From positions 1-40,875 of the IMG/VR virus record IMGVR_UViG_3300022885_000041: 40,875 nucleotides of DNA. One strand, written 5' to 3'. The first letter of the stretch is position 1. Every line of letters begins with the position of its first letter. The translations under genes and the position numbers were made by a program. Positions 7,069-14,589 of this stretch are shown in pieces. The stretch comes from a virus. The notes beneath the pieces are model-generated. The model searched no databases. It saw only the letters and a program-made list of their open reading frames with translations, and had not been told where the DNA came from.

Positions 7069-7293
7069 TTATTTATTGATTATTACTTCTATTTTTAAAA
7101 AATAACTAACTACTTCCGCGCGCATGTCGTTTATAAAGTCTTTTTCCGCTTGTCCTAGTAGTCCCGCCTTGTTAAATTGTTTTTCCATGTTGTCGATTGC
7201 GCCAGTAGCGGTTTCGCTTGTCATGCCTCTTCTTAAGTTTTCTTTTAGTACTTCGATGTTTCTCTGGTAGTTTGATTGTATAGTCTTTGTCAT
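7069..7293 (-). CDS. Hypothetical early protein (74 aa)
   Basis: 74 residues, helical, with MTKTIQSNYQRNIEVLKENL at the start and a C-terminal hydrophobic stretch (about 60-73, VVSYFLKIEVIIN) that is too charged for a clear membrane segment. It is 1 nt upstream of the ArdC-N-like gene. No family recognised. Confidence 0.6.
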   Translation of the reverse strand: MTKTIQSNYQRNIEVLKENLRRGMTSETATGAIDNMEKQFNKAGLLGQAEKDFINDMRAEVVSYFLKIEVIINK

Positions 7294-7307
7294 AGTATTG
7301 ATTATGA

Positions 7308-7439
7308 TTATTGATTAAATGCGCAACGTTGCGCGACGTGATCGGGGATACAGTTATCCATGATATACGTTGTGTATTTGTTAGATAATGCAAGCCAGAT
7401 TGACGTGATAATAATTGCAAAAAAAATATATTTCTTCAT
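7308..7439 (-). CDS. Small signal-anchored or secreted peptide, first gene of the early operon
   Basis: 43 residues. MKKYIFFAIIITSIWLALS is a textbook signal or anchor sequence, followed by a 24-residue tail with two cysteines (C30, C39) and a near-neutral charge. It is the first gene after the promoter at 7482-7517, so it should be among the first proteins made. Small exported early peptides can block superinfection or alter the envelope; that role is only a possibility. A longer frame on the same strand (7172-7420) is out of frame and treated as a shadow. Confidence 0.55.
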   Translation of the reverse strand: MKKYIFFAIIITSIWLALSNKYTTYIMDNCIPDHVAQRCAFNQ

Positions 7440-7481
7440 ATAGTATTATATAATTATTAATTGATAATGTGTCCTTTTCTT

Positions 7482-7517
7482 CTCTTATAGTATACTATAC
7501 TTCTATAAGATAAACAA
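7482..7517 (-). promoter_or_regulatory. Main early promoter with palindromic -10 region
   Basis: On the minus strand: TTGTTT (7517-7512), a 17-nt spacer, then TATACT (7494-7489); start expected near 7482, giving a 43-nt leader to the ATG at 7439. The -10 is embedded in the perfect 14-bp palindrome TATAGTATACTATA (7486-7499). The same arrangement is found at 2688-2723, supporting a shared early promoter or operator. Confidence 0.65.
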
Positions 7518-7558
7518 GCGTTTTAGGGATAACTAATCCTGTACGGGGGGACTTTTTA

Positions 7559-7839
7559 GTGGCACGTGGCGTAAGTAAATGTTACGCCACCGCTTGTGCC
7601 ACTTTGTTATAACGTTATATTATAAAGGCGATAGCGTAAATGGTGGCGTGTGGCGTAACTTTTTATATAAAAAAAGTTTTAGAAATAATAATAAATAGAT
7701 ATATATATATTCTAGGAACTTTCTTTTACGCCACTTTTACGCCACTTGTGCCACCATTTGGGCTAATACGTTACACAGCAAGGCTTTTCAGCTGGTGGCG
7801 TAAGTGGTGGCATAAGATTTTGTAAAGCCACCACGCCAC
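7559..7839. repeat. Cluster of GTGGC-type repeats in the divergent intergenic region (candidate origin, packaging or control site)
   Basis: The 518-nt gene-free zone 7440-7957 contains about a dozen copies of GTGGCGTAA, GTGGCAC and shorter variants. Full GTGGCGTAA copies start at 7566, 7650 and 7795; inverted copies start at 7582, 7726 and 7737; GTGGCAC-type copies are at 7559, 7596 (inverted) and 7748 (inverted); a GTGGCATAA is at 7807. The set 7559-7602 is a symmetric inverted arrangement. Spacers include AT-only tracts such as 7661-7675 and 7704-7711. Iteron-like repeats plus AT-rich DNA beside replication genes suggest an origin; closeness to the terminase genes also allows a packaging site. 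No small ORF here is convincing. Confidence 0.7.
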
Positions 7840-7931
7840 TTTGGGGGTTGTCAAGAGTTTTAGCTTGCTTTTATGGTAATTTGTGGCATTTTATGGTATT
7901 ATATTTATATAAACGTTATACGTTATATAAA

Positions 7932-7948
7932 GGTATTATTTTTTAATC
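7932..7948 (+). repeat. 17-nt direct repeat, copy 1 (upstream of AT-hook gene)
   Basis: GGTATTATTTTTTAATC ends 10 nt before the ATG of the gene at 7958 and recurs exactly at 8282-8298, just after that gene's stop. Two exact copies flanking one small gene suggest a binding site, for example autoregulation or terminase recognition, or a remnant of a duplication. The copies are AT-rich, so chance is less unlikely than the length implies. Confidence 0.5.
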
Positions 7949-7957
7949 ATTTACATT

Positions 7958-8272
7958 ATGGAAACAACAAAGAAAAAGGGACGTGGACGTCCAAAGGGTA
8001 GCAAAGCAAAGCATACGATCAAGGCGGAGGAAGCACGGCGATACGTAATCGACCGCGTTGTTACCGAGCTTGAGGATATCACCACGGCACAAATTGAAGC
8101 AAGCAAGGGGCTATATGTAGAACAACTAGATAAAAAGACAGGCGAAGTGATCAGAGTATACAGAGAGAAGCCCGACTTGAAAGCGGGTGAGTATCTTCTT
8201 AATCAAGGAATAGGTAAAGCAAAAGAAAATGTTGAAATCGCACAGGTTAAAAAATTATCTATTGACTTTTAG
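7958..8272 (+). CDS. AT-hook protein, candidate terminase small subunit
   Basis: 104 residues. The N-terminus KKKGRGRPKGSKAK contains a classical AT-hook core (GRGRPKGS, residues about 7-14) for minor-groove binding. Residues 20-100 are mainly helical and charged, ending KKLSIDF. Small DNA-binding proteins immediately upstream of the large terminase are usually the small terminase subunit, which recognises the packaging site; the GTGGC repeat cluster just upstream would be an available target. No conserved TerS family motif is recognised, so the call rests on synteny plus the AT-hook. It is the first gene of the rightward late block. Confidence 0.55.
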   Translation: METTKKKGRGRPKGSKAKHTIKAEEARRYVIDRVVTELEDITTAQIEASKGLYVEQLDKKTGEVIRVYREKPDLKAGEYLLNQGIGKAKENVEIAQVKKLSIDF

Positions 8273-8537
8273 TCAATCAATGGTATTATTTTTTAATCTT
8301 TTTAAGTTAATCTTTGATTAACTGTTAGATTAAGAGCGTAGCTCCTTAGATTGGTTGATACTGTGAACACAACGGAATTACTTGAGGGACTTTGACATTT
8401 TTACCACGATCCATGTTATTAGCCCCCATCAAATATATGAACCTCAAATTTCAAACCCCTTATAGAATTATAGAAGTAATACCTACTCTACATAATAAAG
8501 TAATAACTAACCTAAGACGCAGCTCTAACATATATAT
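8273..8537 (+). promoter_or_regulatory. Intergenic region before terminase: repeat copy 2, hairpins, candidate promoter
   Basis: 265 nt without a gene. It holds the second copy of the 17-nt repeat (8282-8298); a hairpin AGTTAATC-TTT-GATTAACT (8305-8323); a second weak hairpin around GAGC-GTA-GCTC (about 8334-8344); and a perfect TTGACA at 8392-8397 followed at 19-nt spacing by an extended -10-like TGTTATTAG (8414-8422). The -10 is poor and the spacing long, so the promoter is tentative. Nothing else is seen. Confidence 0.35.
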
Positions 8538-9959
8538 ATGGCAAAAATAGATGACATAAACAAAGCGAAAAAAGATAGTAAGATTAAACTAAGCGAAGTT
8601 GTTAATCCTTCTCCAAAGCAAATAGAATTTATCAATGAATCTGATAGAGTTAAATTCGTTATGTATGGTGGAGCGAAAGGAGGAGGTAAAAGCTATATTA
8701 TTCGATGGGCATTAGTACGAATGCTTGTTAAGTGGGCAATGGAAGGCCATCACAAAGTTCGTGTCGGTCTTTTTTGTGAGAACTACCCAGCGCTGAAAGA
8801 TAGGCAAATCACTAAAATCAAGCAAGAGTTCCCGGAATGGCTAGGAAAATTATCGGATTCTAACATCGAAGGTATGTCTTTCGTGTTAAAACCTGAATTT
8901 GGGGGCGGAATTATCGCGCTGCGTAATCTAGATGATCCATCTAAGTATGCGTCTTCGGAATTTGCTGCGATTGCTATCGATGAGCTTACTAAGAATAGGC
9001 GACCAGTGTTTGATCAGATACGATCTATTATGCGATGGCCGGGGATTGAAAATACAAAGTTTATTGCAGGGACTAACCCTGGTGAAATAGGGCATGATTG
9101 GGTAAAAAAGCTATTTGTGGACAGACAATTCACTGAAGAAGACCCTTTACCTGAACAAGTAGCGTTTGTTAAGTCATTACCGACGGATAATCCGCACAAT
9201 GCCATGAGTTATATCGAGGAATTGAAGCGATTACCTGAAAAGTTACGTAAAGCATACATGGAAGGGAGTTGGGATGTGTTCGAGGGGCAATATTTCTCAG
9301 AATGGAACCAAGATGTGCATGTTATTAAGTCATTTGAGATTCCAGAGCATTGGATTCGATTAAGGTCTATTGATCCAAGTGGACGTAGCGGTGTTACGAG
9401 TTGTCACTGGTACGCATTATCTACAAATGGAGAAGTTTATGTATATCGAGAGTACTTTGAAACAGGAAAAGACGTCGATGAACACGCAAGAGCTATCGCC
9501 ATGCTCTCCGAAGGTGAATATTACCCGTACACTTGTATCGATACGTCTGCTTTTTCTCAATTAGGTATGCCAGAAACAACTGCAGAGGTATTCCAGAGGT
9601 ACGGAGTCGAAGGATTGATACCAAGTATGAAGAATCGTATCATGGGATGGGACATGGTTCACCAATATTTACGTTGGGACAAGAATACAGAACCAAAACT
9701 AAAGGTATTTGATGTTTGTCCTGACATGATTCGTACTATTCCACTTGCGATTCATGATAAGAACAAGCCAGAAGATGTGCAAAGTGTTTATAGTGGAGCT
9801 GAACACCAAGATGCGCTAGATGATCTGCGATATTTACTCCAAACACTAAGAGAACAGTCGTCACCAAAAACTTTAACTGCGGCGGAAAAAAGAATTAAGG
9901 AATTGAAAACAAGAGAAGGAGGTGGATCAAATAGTTATCGGTATAATAATGTGGTATAA
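8538..9959 (+). CDS. terL: Terminase large subunit (packaging ATPase and nuclease)
   Basis: 473 residues, a usual length. ATPase: Walker A GGAKGGGKS (44-52), Walker B AIAIDE (144-149, D148 and E149), and the AGTNP coupling motif (177-181). Nuclease: first acidic residue in RSIDPSG (D279), next in the CIDTSAFS segment, and the final acidic cluster HQDALDDLRYLL near residue 430. It pumps DNA into the prohead with the portal and cuts the concatemer. Its last codons overlap two tandem TATAAT-like boxes that serve the portal gene. The assignment is secure. Confidence 0.97.
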   Translation: MAKIDDINKAKKDSKIKLSEVVNPSPKQIEFINESDRVKFVMYGGAKGGGKSYIIRWALVRMLVKWAMEGHHKVRVGLFCENYPALKDRQITKIKQEFPEWLGKLSDSNIEGMSFVLKPEFGGGIIALRNLDDPSKYASSEFAAIAIDELTKNRRPVFDQIRSIMRWPGIENTKFIAGTNPGEIGHDWVKKLFVDRQFTEEDPLPEQVAFVKSLPTDNPHNAMSYIEELKRLPEKLRKAYMEGSWDVFEGQYFSEWNQDVHVIKSFEIPEHWIRLRSIDPSGRSGVTSCHWYALSTNGEVYVYREYFETGKDVDEHARAIAMLSEGEYYPYTCIDTSAFSQLGMPETTAEVFQRYGVEGLIPSMKNRIMGWDMVHQYLRWDKNTEPKLKVFDVCPDMIRTIPLAIHDKNKPEDVQSVYSGAEHQDALDDLRYLLQTLREQSSPKTLTAAEKRIKELKTREGGGSNSYRYNNVV

Positions 9960-9960
9960 T
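9952..9960 (+). promoter_or_regulatory. Extended -10 promoter close to the portal start
   Basis: TGGTATAAT with the -10 at 9955-9960; the ATG at 9972 is 11 nt further on, so a transcript starting about 7 nt after the -10 would have a leader of only about 5 nt. A second GGTATAAT lies at about 9939-9946. No clear -35. Confidence 0.5.
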
Positions 9961-9971
9961 ATTAATCATAT

Positions 9972-12170
9972 ATGAAAAAAACAAAAGATCTAGAACCAGA
10001 AGAAAAAGTTAAAATATATAATCCTGATAAGGATGAGAAAAAGCTGCAGTCCTTTGTTAAAAAACGAAAGGATGCTATGCAAGCTTATCGTGCTAGCTTA
10101 GGTGTTGAAAAAGACTGGAAAGAAGCTGATTCTGAATACATACCTCACGAATTAGAACTAGGTACAACTAAAAAAAGATTTGAACAAGACCAAGATACAG
10201 GACTACGTTCTCGAATGGTTCCTATTGGAGATCAAACACAAAACTGGAGGAGTAATAACTCTTCACCTTCTCTGTTGGTTAAAATCCAAACAGCTTTTTC
10301 TGTATTGATTGAAAATGATCCAGAAGGAATGCTTACTGAGCTTTCTAAAAAGTATGAAGCTAATACTCAAATTGCTTATGCACTGTGGAAAAGAAACTGG
10401 GCTGTTACCGACTCGAAGCAAGTGCTACGCCTTTTCATTTTTGACCTACTAAAATACGGATGGGCAGTTGGAAGATCGTTTCCTAAGAAGATTGCTTACA
10501 AAAAAGACATACTTACTGAGTACGATTCTGCAGATCCAAAAAATAATGTTTATGAAACCAAGGAGCTTGTTTGGTTTAACGACGTTGCTAAAGAAAGAAT
10601 GTCTCCATACAAAACATGGATAGACGAACAAACAAAACCTTACAACACGTACTCAACAAATGATTGTTACTACGAGATGGACTATTCTTACGACGAAGCT
10701 GAAGTAGAGTTTGGACAATACGAAAATTTTAAATACATTAAAAGAAACTCTAAGGTCTCATACGACTTTGAAAAGAATGGGCAAAAAGAAGACGGGGATG
10801 TTTCAGCTGAACGTTCGGACATTGTAACTATTGGATTCTACGAAAATAGACTTAAAGATACTTACGTTATTGTAGTTCCTATAGGAGATATAGTTCTACA
10901 CAAATGCCCACTTCCTAATGATGATGGATATCTTTCTCTATGGCACACACCATGGATTCTTCGTAGTTCAGATAGCCCTTACGGTATCTCAATCTGGAAG
11001 ATCATTAAACAAGATAAAGCATTGTACGACAAAATGGACAATATGACGTCTGACCAGTTGGTACTTTCTATTATGAAGTTCGGATTTCATACAGGTACAT
11101 CAGGAGTACTTGGAGATGGAGTTATTAAAATCGTTCCAGGGCAGTCACAACAAATTACAAATGGTAAGTTTGATTGGATGGAAATTCCTGGTCCCGGAGC
11201 TGAAGCTTGGAAAGGATTAGATTATAGACAGAGCCGTATTGACGGAAGCTCTGGTATTTCACCAACACTAGAAGGTGAAATTACAGGAAAGACTCTTGGT
11301 GAAGTGCAGCTTGCTAGAGAGGCTTCACTAAAACGACTAAAGGTTCCATTAGATAACATCGCATGGGCTATCGAACAAGACGCATACGTTACACTATCGT
11401 GGATGAAACAAATCTACTCAACTCCAGAAGTAAAAGAGTTCGGTAACGAATCTGAAATGATTGCTTTTGAAAAAGAAAATCAAATCGAACGTAATGAATT
11501 ATTTTCTAAAAACAACGAAGAGACAGGAGAGCAAGAAGGTGTAACAGCAACGTATCTACCCGAGCTTTCACTTAAGCTAGACGAAGAAGACGGTAAACTA
11601 TTTGAGTCTGATAAGAATAAATATTTCCAAATAGGATCAGGAATCTCTATTGATCAACTTAACTGGAAGGGAATCTTTAAAGTTATCCCTCGATCAATCC
11701 TTGATAAGTCTGAAACTATTATGAAGCAAATGAAGACGGAAATGGCAAACATGCTTATTCCACTATTACAGCAACCACCTGAACTTGTAATGAAGTCAGC
11801 AATTCAATTATGTAAAGTAAATGAAGAGGATCCAAAAGATTGGCTACCTGACGCATGGTTCCAACCTCCCGCACCTCCAGCACCTCCAGCACCTGAGCAA
11901 CCAAAAATAAGTGTAAGTGTTAAAGCAGATGCTAATACAGATGTTGGACAAGCTCTCTTGAAAGACACAAGAGTTATTGACCAGGAACAAGAAACACCAG
12001 CACCAGAAATTCAAGACACGACTAACCAAACAGGAGCAAAAGAAGGCCACACAATGCAAGGTAATACTGGAAACACAAAACAGTTGTCACCTACAGTGGT
12101 TCCACGTGAACAAATTAGCGCACCAACTGGGAAAAATCTATTAGGAGGATTATTCGTTGATAAGAAATAA
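9972..12170 (+). CDS. Portal protein
   Basis: 732 residues directly downstream of the large terminase and upstream of the scaffold and capsid genes, the standard portal position. The length fits the long portal group. Internal segments typical of portals include a charged helical region with LAREASLKRLKVPLDNIAWA around residues 440-460 (long helix of the stem/wing) and GISPTLEGEITGKT just before it. The C-terminal 150 residues are Pro-rich (PPAPPAPPAPEQP) and low-complexity, probably flexible and inside the capsid. It forms the ring at the packaging vertex. Call by synteny, size and pattern. Confidence 0.8.
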   Translation: MKKTKDLEPEEKVKIYNPDKDEKKLQSFVKKRKDAMQAYRASLGVEKDWKEADSEYIPHELELGTTKKRFEQDQDTGLRSRMVPIGDQTQNWRSNNSSPSLLVKIQTAFSVLIENDPEGMLTELSKKYEANTQIAYALWKRNWAVTDSKQVLRLFIFDLLKYGWAVGRSFPKKIAYKKDILTEYDSADPKNNVYETKELVWFNDVAKERMSPYKTWIDEQTKPYNTYSTNDCYYEMDYSYDEAEVEFGQYENFKYIKRNSKVSYDFEKNGQKEDGDVSAERSDIVTIGFYENRLKDTYVIVVPIGDIVLHKCPLPNDDGYLSLWHTPWILRSSDSPYGISIWKIIKQDKALYDKMDNMTSDQLVLSIMKFGFHTGTSGVLGDGVIKIVPGQSQQITNGKFDWMEIPGPGAEAWKGLDYRQSRIDGSSGISPTLEGEITGKTLGEVQLAREASLKRLKVPLDNIAWAIEQDAYVTLSWMKQIYSTPEVKEFGNESEMIAFEKENQIERNELFSKNNEETGEQEGVTATYLPELSLKLDEEDGKLFESDKNKYFQIGSGISIDQLNWKGIFKVIPRSILDKSETIMKQMKTEMANMLIPLLQQPPELVMKSAIQLCKVNEEDPKDWLPDAWFQPPAPPAPPAPEQPKISVSVKADANTDVGQALLKDTRVIDQEQETPAPEIQDTTNQTGAKEGHTMQGNTGNTKQLSPTVVPREQISAPTGKNLLGGLFVDKK

Positions 12171-12175
12171 TTATT

Positions 12176-12403
12176 ATGACTGAGATAGATAGAAAGCAAT
12201 TAGAAAGATTAGTTAGAAACAGTGATTTTGAAATCATCTACCGAATGCAAGCAACGATGGTGGAACTATGGAATAAGGGAACCCTTGTCGGGGATACAGA
12301 ATTTCAAACAGTAAAAAATGCTATTGAAAGAGAGTCGAAAATATCAGCATTGAAAGAATTTATAAATACAATGGAGCGAGTAGCTCTCGATAAAAATGAT
12401 TAA
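12176..12403 (+). CDS. Small head-region protein (75 aa)
   Basis: 75 residues, helical and charged (MTEIDRKQLERLVRNSDFEI at the start). It begins 6 nt after the portal stop and overlaps the next gene by 8 nt, so it is translated in the head operon. No family recognised. Small proteins in this place are often portal- or scaffold-associated; nothing specific is visible here. Confidence 0.65.
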   Translation: MTEIDRKQLERLVRNSDFEIIYRMQATMVELWNKGTLVGDTEFQTVKNAIERESKISALKEFINTMERVALDKND

Positions 12404-12755
12404 TAAACCAGCTTCAGCAGAAATAAAAGATCAGAACGAAATCAATGATGTAGGTCTTGATATTAATTTTGACGAAAAATATCCAGAATCTGTACGTATC
12501 GCTATTGGGGATAACGTATCAATCGTAAAATATTCAGACTTGTTTTCATTTATGTTTGTACTTGCAACAAAGGAACAGCAATCACTAATGATGCCAGTAA
12601 AACAAGAGCTTGGACACCAGTATATGAAAGAGATACAGGTTAAGTTAACAAAAGATTTAAAGAAAGGAGAGTTTATGGTTGTTCAAGTTCCAATTAATGT
12701 TCCGAACATTGTTGCACAGGAAATTAAGGAAAAGGAACTTTCTTTACCAGAATAA
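12396..12755 (+). CDS. Hypothetical head-region protein (119 aa)
   Basis: 119 residues, acidic N-terminus (IKDQNEINDVGLDINFDEKY) followed by alternating strand-like segments and a helical end (IVAQEIKEKELSLPE). It overlaps the preceding gene by 8 nt. Function not recognised; a small virion or assembly protein is likely from context. Confidence 0.6.
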   Translation: MINKPASAEIKDQNEINDVGLDINFDEKYPESVRIAIGDNVSIVKYSDLFSFMFVLATKEQQSLMMPVKQELGHQYMKEIQVKLTKDLKKGEFMVVQVPINVPNIVAQEIKEKELSLPE

Positions 12756-12762
12756 TTAAAAA

Positions 12763-12771
12763 TGATATAAT
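12763..12771 (+). promoter_or_regulatory. Extended -10 promoter giving a leaderless transcript
   Basis: TGATATAAT, -10 at 12766-12771. With the usual 7-nt step the start falls on the A of the ATG at 12778. A weak -35 TTTACC sits 17 nt upstream (12743-12748). Confidence 0.55.
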
Positions 12772-12777
12772 ACTAGT

Positions 12778-13335
12778 ATGAAGGCAATAAAAAAAATAAT
12801 TGATAAAACTTCTGACGTGTTGTCATTCCCTGCTCGTAGGAAAGCTCGGAACATGATTAGACGTGATAGCAAGCTTGTTGAAGACATGAAGATGGTCCGA
12901 GGAGCAAAAGGATCTGAACCAGTGAAGAATGATCATACTGATCCTTTGTTTAGAGTAAGAGCTAATGTAATTAATGCAAAGATAGACCGAGAAGAAAAAA
13001 ACAAAAAAGATGCAAAGAAAAAAGCAAAAAAGCCTTCTAAAAAAGTTCAAGAAGCTGCAAATAAAGCTTACAACGAAGCTCGGAAGTCAACAAAAGGACA
13101 GGTAGCGACAAGAAGGGTATCGGTTTCTATAGCAAGAGAAGCAGCATACAAAGCTAAGACAGGAAGAAATCCAGTACAGTACGTAACTCCAAGAGGGCAA
13201 GAACCACTAACTCGCAAGACAGTAAGAAAGGCTAACCGAATTTCAAATAAAGCAGCTCGAGGAGCCTCAAAAAACTACCGACAAGAAAAAAGACGAGGTC
13301 GAAGAGGTACGTCTGACGGTGGAATGGTAAATTAA
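12778..13335 (+). CDS. Highly basic, histone-H1-like protein
   Basis: 185 residues with very high Lys, Arg and Ala content, for example KKDAKKKAKKPSKKVQEA in the middle and RRGRRGTSDGG near the end. Such composition indicates nucleic-acid binding. It has its own promoter placed for a leaderless mRNA. Located between portal and scaffold it could condense the packaged DNA, coat the head interior or bind host DNA. It is not a member of a phage family I can name. The basic charge contrasts with the acidic proteins encoded on either side. Confidence 0.6.
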   Translation: MKAIKKIIDKTSDVLSFPARRKARNMIRRDSKLVEDMKMVRGAKGSEPVKNDHTDPLFRVRANVINAKIDREEKNKKDAKKKAKKPSKKVQEAANKAYNEARKSTKGQVATRRVSVSIAREAAYKAKTGRNPVQYVTPRGQEPLTRKTVRKANRISNKAARGASKNYRQEKRRGRRGTSDGGMVN

Positions 13336-13395
13336 TTAGTAGTCGTTAATAATCTTCCCCTCTTCAGGAAGTAAAATAAAGAAGTAAAAAATATT

Positions 13396-13941
13396 ATGGC
13401 AAATAAGAAAAAAGACGATAAGGTAGTAGACGAAAAGATTGAAGATTCAGTAGTAAGTGAAGCAATGGATTTAGACGATGGATTTGAAGAAAATGAACCA
13501 TCTGAAGTACCATCTGTTTCACGTGAAGAATTTGATAGTTTGAAAGGTGAAATGAATAAGTCATTTGCACAGATTGTAGACCTAATAAAAGATAAGCCTA
13601 AAAGCGCAGAGGTAGATGCAGTATCATCAGCTAAGGAAGATAAAAAGATCGACGAAGCTTCAAGTGATATGTCAGAAATTAATCCTCGATATAACGCAAA
13701 AGCTAAAGAAGTATTAGGTGAGCGACTAGCACGAACATACACAGTGTATCCAAAAGAAGGAGGACTATTGTTTACAATAGTTGTAGCAGAAAAATTCTCT
13801 AACGCTCCAAAAGAATACTTAGCTGAAATGAAAGAAGATAGGCGAACAGTAAACTTAGAGCGAGAAGAATTCAGAGGAGAAGACGGTGTGGAAAAATGGG
13901 CTAAGTTAGTTTTACAAAATCTTAATCGACCAGTTCGATAA
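13396..13941 (+). CDS. Acidic head-region protein (181 aa)
   Basis: 181 residues. A Lys-rich start (MANKKKDDKVVDEKIEDSVV) leads into a strongly acidic, Ser/Glu-rich region to about residue 100. The C-terminal third looks folded, with ARTYTVYPKEGGLLFTIVVA and a charged helical end. It could be an accessory scaffold or capsid protein. The frame on the opposite strand (13332-13961) is judged an antisense shadow. No family recognised. Confidence 0.65.
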   Translation: MANKKKDDKVVDEKIEDSVVSEAMDLDDGFEENEPSEVPSVSREEFDSLKGEMNKSFAQIVDLIKDKPKSAEVDAVSSAKEDKKIDEASSDMSEINPRYNAKAKEVLGERLARTYTVYPKEGGLLFTIVVAEKFSNAPKEYLAEMKEDRRTVNLEREEFRGEDGVEKWAKLVLQNLNRPVR

Positions 13942-13969
13942 ACCTTTAACAAATTAATCAATTTAAATT

Positions 13970-14314
13970 ATGTCAAAAACAATAAAAATAGGAATAGCAG
14001 AACGAGTCCAACTGATAGGAGTTTTCAATCAAGTGAAAGGAGATGTTGAAACACTGGAGGCAGTACTAAAGGATATTCCTCAGGTTTCACTTAGTGAAGA
14101 AGATAAAAAGAAATGTAAGTTTGCTGAAGTTTTAGATAAAGACGGAAATCTTACTTCATACAAATGGGACACACCATTTGAAACAGACATCGAACTTTCA
14201 GACAAATCAGTTGCGTTCTTTACAAAGCATTTTAAAGAAAAAAATAAAGCTCAACAGTTGTCACTTGCTGATGCGCCATTAATGGAAATTAATAAAAAAA
14301 TAAACAATGAATAA
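13970..14314 (+). CDS. Hypothetical head-region protein (114 aa)
   Basis: 114 residues: MSKTIKIGIAERVQLIGVFN at the start, then a helical segment with DVETLEAVLKDIPQ, then EEDKKKCKF and YKWDTPFETDIELSDKSV, ending in Lys/Asn-rich sequence. The layout resembles small phage proteins of unknown function found near capsid genes. It overlaps the following gene by 8 nt, implying coupling. Confidence 0.6.
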   Translation: MSKTIKIGIAERVQLIGVFNQVKGDVETLEAVLKDIPQVSLSEEDKKKCKFAEVLDKDGNLTSYKWDTPFETDIELSDKSVAFFTKHFKEKNKAQQLSLADAPLMEINKKINNE

Positions 14315-14567
14315 TTGCGAAACATGCGCAGGTGAAGGCCTTGTAGGATCAGGAGCTTTTCCAATCTTACGACAAGGGTCAGTTACAACTTGTAACAACT
14401 GCGAGGGAACAGGAAAAGTAATTCCTGCGGAACCTACAGAAGAACCACTTAATATTGTAGACGATACAGTAGAAGTGCCTGAAAAATCTGACGCTGACGT
14501 TGACACTGAAAGAGAGGACGACGAAAGTGCAGATGTTCAGTCAGAAATAGAAGACGATAAAGAATAG
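14307..14567 (+). CDS. DnaJ-type zinc-finger protein with acidic tail
   Basis: 86 residues. Two CxxCxGxG motifs, CETCAGEG near residue 4 and CNNCEGTG near residue 32, form the Cys-rich zinc module known from DnaJ/Hsp40. There is no J domain and no substrate-binding domain; instead the last 45 residues are strongly acidic. The isolated module plus an acidic tail could act as an assembly or folding helper for head proteins. It overlaps the preceding gene by 8 nt and precedes the structured intergenic RNA. The zinc-module call is firm; the role is not known. Confidence 0.75.
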   Translation: MNNCETCAGEGLVGSGAFPILRQGSVTTCNNCEGTGKVIPAEPTEEPLNIVDDTVEVPEKSDADVDTEREDDESADVQSEIEDDKE

Positions 14568-14589
14568 AAAGTTTGTCAATTTATTAGTT

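Noticed and set aside
7559-7839. GTGGC repeats as a CRISPR array
   Set aside because: Units are short, in both orientations and irregularly spaced, with no constant spacer length and no cas genes.
13332-13961. 209-residue frame on the minus strand
   Set aside because: It is antisense to the acidic gene 13396-13941; the Ser/Leu-rich translation is what antisense of Glu/Asp/Lys codons gives.
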